Assembly: GCA_028708055.1 (NCBI GenBank)
Contig: JAQVZT010000042.1
Span: forward strand, 1-13,185
Direction: 5' to 3'
Length of the DNA stretch: 13,185 bases
DNA from: Methanothrix sp.
GTDB taxonomy: Archaea > Halobacteriota > Methanosarcinia > Methanotrichales > Methanotrichaceae
Made by a program: the position numbers and the translations under genes. Below the pieces are notes generated by a model, which saw nothing but the letters and a program-made list of their open reading frames with translations, was not told the origin of the DNA and did not search any database. Positions 7,291 through 11,450 of this stretch are shown here, one piece after another (the first letter of the stretch is position 1; each line of letters begins with the position of its first letter).

Positions 7291-8813
7291 GCCTTCCACT
7301 CCTGTGCATAATCCCATAGATCCGCTAAGATAAACCATCCAGCATTATTTTCTTTTGTGAAGGCATCTATTGCTGCGAGAGCTACATCTCGTTGTTCTGG
7401 TTCAATTGATTCATTTAATTTATTGCGCAGTTCTTCTTTGCTAGCAATATCATTACGGCTAATTGCAGATGCAAGATTTATCACGCGGCTTTTAGGTACT
7501 CTTTCGCAAATTGTGCGCATATTAACCCTAATTTCTGACATTATGCTGGCATGCAACAGAATGTTGCCCATGCTAGTATCGCCGTAATAGCGCTCAAGAA
7601 ATTGTTCAAGAGAGCCTCGCAGCATGTCGAATGATTCCAGGACTAAATATCTGGCAGCATTGCAGTATTTGGCGTTAGACAACAATTTTTGCTGCTGAGT
7701 ACGATCCTCATCCGCAAGGCTTGACAATGCGGGATCTGAGCCAAAAGCGGCTTCAAACTGATTCTTAATATTTTTCTTGGCAATCTCCAACATCCTTTCC
7801 GCCAACATTCGAACTTGCAGAATGGGCGCATCATGATGACAAAAGATAACAACTGCACGATGAGTCATCTGCACACCTCCGAATTTAAGGTCTGCAGTTT
7901 TTCTGTAAAACCGTTCTAGCACTTCAAGCCCTTTCCACGCAGGTACAACGATCGTGCACTCGTCTCCACCCCATAGTAACACTTCAAGACGAAGCACATC
8001 TATACCATTTTTTAACTGAAAATGAAAGTCAGGATCTTTATATGCAGCTTTGCGTAGATCATCAAGAAAATCCTCTCTATATTTTTGTATCGTTGCGTCG
8101 AAATTTTCGCGTGTGATCGGATCGATGCACTTTTTTTCCCTTATGCTTCCAAAGCTATTACCATCTATATGAATGAATGCTATTTTGCCGTTCAAGATGC
8201 CTTTACTGGAGTCGTTTGCCAATTCACCCAAATCTTTGGCACACAGATCGGCTCCATCACTTTCTTCACCGAACAGTTCTTGGAAGAGGGTATGCTTAAG
8301 CTCACGCCCACGCTCCCTGCGATAATAGGTTGCTTTGCTAATCTTGAACATAGGGTCAAGAGTATACGGTTCCACGCCAGGTCGCCAACCATCAAGATAG
8401 CACTCTTGATCAGTGGCATCAAAGTCAGGTACGACTACTGTGGGCATACGCCATTGCTGACGACGGACTTCTGCCTCCAACCGAGCAAGTACGAGCTGAA
8501 AATTTTCTGGAATATCTTTCTCAATAGCCACTAAAAATGTAGCATAGCCACCGGTATCATCATGCAAGACGCGAAGAACTTCTTGCGCTATTCCTGCCCT
8601 TTGTGCATCTAAATTGCCAGCATCCTCATATACAAATAGACCCGTGCTTGCAGCTGTGGAAATTGGTTTAAGTCGGTTTTCGAAATTTTTTTGTAGGCGT
8701 TTAATGGCATTGAGAAGGAGGAAACTCCCTCCGCGAATAGTACTGATATCATGCGTGTCGTACACCATATGATTAAGATTAAAAGCCTCAGCGAGTAGGT
8801 AGTATTTTGGCAT
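7287..8813 (-). CDS. cas10: Cas10-like protein with GGDE palm, no HD nuclease domain
   Basis: 508 residues, much shorter than usual Cas10 (about 700-900), because there is no N-terminal HD nuclease. The start shows a palm-1-like unit with YDTHDISTIRGGSFLLLNAI (about 18-37), comparable to the IRGAS motif of Cas10/Cmr2 palm proteins. The catalytic palm has AFIHIDGNSFGSI (about 212-224, with D217 a likely metal ligand) and EVLLWGGDECTIVVP (about 277-291), a GGDE version of GGDD, followed by the typical Cas10 strand RAVVIFCHHDAPI and an AERMLEIAKK helix. The C-terminal 110 residues are helical and may replace a small subunit. Cas10 palms make cyclic oligoadenylates when the complex binds target RNA; both acidic residues are kept, so activity is plausible. 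First gene of the operon, ATG 8813 with AGGAG eight bases upstream; its end overlaps the next start by four bases. It cannot cut DNA by HD. Confidence 0.9.
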   Translation of the reverse strand: MPKYYLLAEAFNLNHMVYDTHDISTIRGGSFLLLNAIKRLQKNFENRLKPISTAASTGLFVYEDAGNLDAQRAGIAQEVLRVLHDDTGGYATFLVAIEKDIPENFQLVLARLEAEVRRQQWRMPTVVVPDFDATDQECYLDGWRPGVEPYTLDPMFKISKATYYRRERGRELKHTLFQELFGEESDGADLCAKDLGELANDSSKGILNGKIAFIHIDGNSFGSIREKKCIDPITRENFDATIQKYREDFLDDLRKAAYKDPDFHFQLKNGIDVLRLEVLLWGGDECTIVVPAWKGLEVLERFYRKTADLKFGGVQMTHRAVVIFCHHDAPILQVRMLAERMLEIAKKNIKNQFEAAFGSDPALSSLADEDRTQQQKLLSNAKYCNAARYLVLESFDMLRGSLEQFLERYYGDTSMGNILLHASIMSEIRVNMRTICERVPKSRVINLASAISRNDIASKEELRNKLNESIEPEQRDVALAAIDAFTKENNAGWFILADLWDYAQEWKA

Positions 8814-8814
8814 T

Positions 8815-8928
8815 TCACTTACTCCTGCATACGATAGCTACTAAAAAGCCATCGAAAGCGGCCATATACGAATCATTATCCGATGCTTTGTGCTTTAATT
8901 GCTCCAATTTATTCACCTTCAAATCCAC
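8815..8928 (-). other. Possible small ORF just upstream of cas10
   Basis: An open frame ends with TGA at 8817-8815, directly before the cas10 ATG, so the cas10 ribosome site lies inside it. From a GTG at 8928 it would give 37 residues (VDLKVNKLEQLKHK ... FDGFLVAIVCRSK). The frame is open back to a GTG at 9051 that overlaps the HEPN stop codon (GTGA), but that longer N-terminus is arginine-rich and low in complexity, unlike a real protein. A leader peptide coupled to cas10, or simply the operon's untranslated leader, are both possible. An AT-rich patch at 8890-8915 is the best promoter candidate in this gap. Confidence 0.2.
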
Positions 8929-9047
8929 ATTTTGCTTGTTGCGCCGATAATATCTCCGCCACCTGCTCTCCTCCCGGCTACCTTTCTGCCACCACGCCCT
9001 CACCCGCTCGCGCGCGTGCAGTCCCTGTCGCCGTTTTCCGCAAGCTA

Positions 9048-9536
9048 TCACCCTCTTCGCACCTCTCGAACAATAGCATCTGCCAGATCCACACTCTCCT
9101 GGGCCAGGCTTTGCGCTTGACGCGCATCATTTTCGTCAAAGAGATCCCAGGGGGTCAGCCTGCCGGTTTCATCTCCATAGTCTGTTTGAATATGAACATC
9201 AAATCCGAGTTGTTCGGCAGATTCTGCGAGACGCTCGATCTTTTCAGCAATATCAGCCGAAAAGTGCCCTTTGGACAGAGTATCACGGAGCTGTGGTGCA
9301 GGATTATGGGTCTTTCCAATAGGCACAACTAAGGAGAGAACTGCTTTGGCTGAGTTCTCAACTGCAAGCTGCGCATTATCCACAGCCGAACGCCAGCGCC
9401 CGAGCTGCAAATCCTGGCTGCTCTCTTCCAGAAATCCCTGAGCAACTTTCAAACGGTATATGGCTGATTCATATGCCGTAATCAGGTCGCCTCCTTCCAG
9501 CCAATCGACCAGCCGAAGCCTGGAAAGGCTCCCCAC
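9048..9536 (-). CDS. hepT: HEPN domain protein (toxin of MNT/HEPN pair)
   Basis: A HEPN-family four-helix protein, shown by YRLKVAQGFLEE, then GRWRSAVDNAQLAVENSAKA with the A-x-x-AQ-x-A-E-x-x-KA pattern, THNPAPQL, and a C-terminal ENDARQAQSLAQESVDLADA helix. In MNT/HEPN pairs HepT is the toxin, often an RNase, silenced by AMPylation by its partner. No clear R-x4-6-H RNase motif is visible, so RNase activity is doubtful. The true start is uncertain. The frame opens with GTG at 9536, inside the partner gene, but the family fold begins near Tyr at about residue 27. A strong GGAAGGAGG (9498-9490) points to CTG at 9485 or ATT at 9482, with no ATG, GTG or TTG in frame there. It overlaps and is presumably translationally coupled to the upstream nucleotidyltransferase gene. 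Confidence 0.75.
   Translation of the reverse strand: MGSLSRLRLVDWLEGGDLITAYESAIYRLKVAQGFLEESSQDLQLGRWRSAVDNAQLAVENSAKAVLSLVVPIGKTHNPAPQLRDTLSKGHFSADIAEKIERLAESAEQLGFDVHIQTDYGDETGRLTPWDLFDENDARQAQSLAQESVDLADAIVREVRRG
9480..9498 (-). promoter_or_regulatory. Shine-Dalgarno in front of a non-canonical HEPN start
   Basis: Minus-strand GGAAGGAGG (9498-9490) is followed by CGAC, then CTG (9485-9483) and ATT (9482-9480), both in the HEPN frame. The partner's stop TGA (9484-9482) overlaps both. The spacing suits ATT (seven bases) better than CTG (four). Confidence 0.4.
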
Positions 9537-10003
9537 TGCCAGATAAAATCTCTGCCTCGCTTTTCTCGTCTCAAGTCCTTAGACCGAATGAGACGGCGCA
9601 ATTTCTGCAACTGAATTGCTGCGTACCCTTCCGGATCGTAGAGAATCAGCCCGTCGAGAGCAATTTCCAGATAAATCGATGGCAATGCACTCTCAAACTC
9701 ATCCGGGGTTTTTGCCAGAATAGAGATTCGCCCTCTCCATGTTGGAGGGAGCATCTGTTTAGTTTTTCTATAGCGCTCCATCTGGCGCTGAGGCAAATCC
9801 CTTGCGATGACCAGCAAATCCCAGTCGCTCTCAGCTCTTGAGTCCCCTCTGGCTCGCGAGCCGAAGAGAACAACTGCTACAAGCTTTTCGCCAAATCCCT
9901 GCTGCAAAGCATGGACCGCGGGATCTATCTCAAGAAGAGTCGCCTCTTTCCGGCCATTCACGGAGATGTGACAAATGCTTTCCAGGGCACTATTTTTATC
10001 CAT
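9482..10003 (-). CDS. mntA: MNT-type nucleotidyltransferase (antitoxin of MNT/HEPN pair)
   Basis: 173 residues with the minimal nucleotidyltransferase signature GSRARG ... ESDWDLLV at about 48-65 (GS-x-RG-x-D motif, catalytic Asp60 and Asp62). This is followed by helical segments and a strand LDGLILYDPEG (about 116-126) typical of the family. Such proteins transfer AMP to a tyrosine of the HEPN toxin and so neutralise it. Residues 1-25 precede the usual fold. ATG 10003 has TTGGAGTG with six bases of spacing, and no better start lies downstream before the fold. The HEPN gene follows with overlapping ends, the order usual for these pairs. The C-terminal 30 residues are basic and aromatic and may not be part of the domain. 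It lies 670 bases before cas10 on the same strand, so the pair may guard the island. Confidence 0.88.
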   Translation of the reverse strand: MDKNSALESICHISVNGRKEATLLEIDPAVHALQQGFGEKLVAVVLFGSRARGDSRAESDWDLLVIARDLPQRQMERYRKTKQMLPPTWRGRISILAKTPDEFESALPSIYLEIALDGLILYDPEGYAAIQLQKLRRLIRSKDLRREKRGRDFIWQWGAFPGFGWSIGWKEAT

Positions 10004-10376
10004 CAGTCACTCCAAAGAGAATATTGACATCCTCCATGATAAGTCTTTCTCAACAATTGCATCATTCAGTTCTGATCAATCTTTTTGTGCTGGTCCCGCA
10101 ACATTGCTAAATTCTTAGCCTGCATCCATTTTCCCATAGCCCGCAAAGCCCACCCACGCCGCGCTCCTTACCATCCTTTGCGCTCATCCAGCTTGCTTCT
10201 CCGAATCCTCCCCCGTCAGCCGGAAAATGCCCCGTCATCCCTCCCGCCCAAGAGCCCTTCCACCTTCGCCTGCTTCCGCCCGCCCCTCCGCGCCCGCGTG
10301 CGCACCCCCGCGCGGCAGCCGTCCGCAGGCGCTCCCCTGCGAAGCCGCCGTGCAGGGCAGCAGGCGTTCGTCTCAA
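10004..10376. other. Non-coding stretch, pyrimidine-rich on plus strand
   Basis: No convincing gene on either strand. The half next to mntA (10004-10110) is AT-rich and should hold its promoter; CTTATCAT (minus, around 10043-10036) is a weak TATA candidate. From about 10130 to 10370 the plus strand is C-rich, and all reading frames give proline/arginine- or glycine/arginine-rich low-complexity products, so the ORFs there look like composition artefacts. No repeats or RNA gene were seen. Confidence 0.4.
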
Positions 10377-10547
10377 ATGGCCGGCTCGATCCACAACGAA
10401 ATGATCCTGGAGGCTACGGAGGAGCGGGTAGGAAAGGCCGCACTTAAATTGCGGGAGATCATGGAACGGGCAGTGGGCAAGCTGCGAATGCCGCACCCCA
10501 TCCCGGTGAGGGCAGAGAGCCGCGTGATGGCGACGCTTGCGGGGTGA
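10377..10547 (+). pseudogene. C-terminal remnant of a family A DNA polymerase
   Basis: Fifty-six codons from ATG to TGA match the last part of family A (PolA-type) polymerases. MAGSIHNEMILEATEERV corresponds to the motif C region (x-HDE-L/I-V-LEA-x-x-ER), KLREIMERA to the following L-x-EIME-x-A helix, and the end to the P-x-x-VE-strand before the C-terminus. The catalytic Asp of HDE is Asn here, and nothing of the rest of the polymerase is found upstream, where the frame becomes low-complexity sequence. It is therefore a truncated, dead fragment. Family A polymerases are not normal archaeal chromosomal replicases, so a virus, plasmid or bacterial donor is likely. The match was made by eye, without a database search. 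Confidence 0.5.
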
Positions 10548-10573
10548 ATAAGCCTTTCATGAGCAATTGGGAT

Positions 10574-10867
10574 TTAGGACAATCCGCCCGATCGGCCATA
10601 TAATTTATGGGCCCGCTCGATGGTGGTAACTTCCAGGATCTTAACGATCTTCTCATTTTTAGATATTTTATAAAACACAGTATATGATCTGCCAACATGC
10701 AATCGGTAAATATCTTCATGTCCCGATCGATGAATCAGCTCTTTATCGCCATGCTTTCCAGGAAATGGGTCTTCTGACAGCGTTTTGCATTTGCTTCTGA
10801 CGATCTCCGGCAATTGCTCCAAATATTTCAATGCTTTTTTGCTTATGATGAGACTATAGGCTACCAC
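10574..10867 (-). CDS. RelE/ParE-family toxin
   Basis: 97 residues with the RelE/ParE outline: a first strand YSLIISKKALKYLEQLP (about 4-20), a two-helix segment, then the sheet residues HEDIYRLHVGRSYTVFYKI (about 50-68) and KIVKILEVTTIERAHKLYG (about 73-91), ending with the usual C-terminal arginine/histidine/tyrosine. Members are mRNA endonucleases acting at the ribosome (RelE) or gyrase poisons (ParE); the D-I-Y-R-L and V-x-Y-x-I strands favour the archaeal RelE type. GTG 10867 has GGAG five bases upstream and overlaps the antitoxin stop by seven bases, so the two are co-translated. Confidence 0.88.
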   Translation of the reverse strand: MVAYSLIISKKALKYLEQLPEIVRSKCKTLSEDPFPGKHGDKELIHRSGHEDIYRLHVGRSYTVFYKISKNEKIVKILEVTTIERAHKLYGRSGGLS

Positions 10868-11046
10868 GGAAACTCCACAAACTCGCCCTTTTCTTCAATC
10901 TCTTCCATATCATGAAACAGTTTTGCCTTCTTGCGCTCCTCGATCATCTCTTCCAGGAGCTGCGAATATGTCTGTCCGGCTCTCTTGAGGCTGCATAGAT
11001 CCATCCAGACGGATTCAGTTACAGGTATGCGTTTATTTGCTTCCAT
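10861..11046 (-). CDS. Antitoxin partner of the RelE-like toxin
   Basis: A 61-residue acidic protein. Residues 5-35 (KRIPVTESVWMDLCSLKRAG, then TYSQLLEEMIEE) look like the small DNA-binding antitoxins common in archaea (I-P-V-x-E-x-V-W-x-x-L followed by YSQLLEEMI), a ribbon-helix-helix-type N-terminus that should bind the operon promoter. The rest (FHDMEEIEEKGEFVEFPW) is the acidic tail that usually wraps the toxin. It precedes the toxin gene, as is usual. ATG 11046 has only a weak AAGG upstream and lies 28 bases from a TATA-like box, so the mRNA may be leaderless. Confidence 0.82.
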   Translation of the reverse strand: MEANKRIPVTESVWMDLCSLKRAGQTYSQLLEEMIEERKKAKLFHDMEEIEEKGEFVEFPW

Positions 11047-11051
11047 GTAAG

Positions 11052-11061
11052 CCTTGTAAGG
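11052..11061. promoter_or_regulatory. Palindrome in the toxin-antitoxin leader, possible operator
   Basis: CCTTGTAAGG is a near-perfect 10-base inverted repeat placed between the TATA-like box and the antitoxin ATG. A six-base TGTAAG repeat with a 9-base period (11046-11051 and 11055-11060) overlaps it. Small DNA-binding antitoxins commonly repress their own promoter through such sites; the operator role here is inference. Confidence 0.35.
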
Positions 11062-11070
11062 ACTGCAAGA

Positions 11071-11077
11071 TATATTA
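11071..11077 (-). promoter_or_regulatory. TATA-like box for the antitoxin/toxin operon
   Basis: Minus-strand TAATATA is centred 28 bases upstream of the antitoxin ATG, the distance expected for an archaeal promoter driving a leaderless or very short-leader mRNA. Confidence 0.45.
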
Positions 11078-11450
11078 GACTTGCCCCGTACCAGGCGACT
11101 GCATAGATTTGTTGCTTGGAATTATCTGTCCTTTCGAATCCGAACCAATCGGACGTAATTAATCGAGATAGAAATTACCAAGATAAGCAAATTCTGGATG
11201 ACTGGTTAGCAGATTCATTTAATCGTCTCCTGTCGCTCCTTCTGGTGGGATGCCGCGCGGCAAAGTCAGCCGCGGGGCTCAAGCCCGCCCTCGACCTTGG
11301 AGAGGCCTAGAAGCCTGGAAGCCAGTGGTTTGATGCAATTGCCGGTATTTTCTATTTCCTTTCTCTTTTCTTTTTCTGCGGTCTAGCCCAGCCGCCAAAA
11401 GATCTCCGCCAAAAGATCTATTTCTCATCCTCACCTAATCCGGCAGCGAA
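11078..11450. other. Intergenic stretch before the helicase
   Basis: No credible gene. A 64-codon plus-strand frame (11116-11310) starts at TTG without a ribosome site and looks accidental. Positions 11252-11290 are a GC-rich block with a self-complementary GCCGCGCGGC (11252-11261) and GGGCT-CA-AGCCC (11275-11286), perhaps a transposon-end relic. Positions 11350-11380 are a pyrimidine tract, and a 14-base tandem repeat follows. The helicase promoter must lie here, but no clear TATA box stands out. Confidence 0.4.
11392..11419 (+). repeat. Perfect 14-base tandem duplication
   Basis: CCGCCAAAAGATCT occurs twice head to tail (11392-11405 and 11406-11419), ending 32 bases before the helicase ATG. 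It is probably a replication-slippage duplication; a doubled regulatory site is possible. Confidence 0.75.

Noticed and set aside
8128..8140. A-AAA-AAG slippery heptamer in the Cas10 gene (minus strand), possible programmed frameshift
   Set aside because: The run simply encodes Glu-Lys-Lys; the shifted frame appears short and would cut the protein before the GGDE motif, and no stimulatory structure was noticed.
10107..10496. Minus-strand 129-codon ORF and overlapping plus-strand proline-rich ORFs
   Set aside because: Compositional products (Gly/Arg- or Pro/Arg-rich) of a C-rich non-coding tract; no motif or ribosome site.
11252..11290. GC-rich palindromes GCCGCGCGGC and GGGCT-CA-AGCCC as an RNA gene or transposon end
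   Set aside because: Suggestive of a mobile-element relic, but there is no transposase, terminal repeat pair or target duplication to support a call.
11116..11310. 64-codon plus-strand ORF starting at TTG
   Set aside because: No ribosome site; the second half is a GC-rich palindromic block rather than protein-like sequence.
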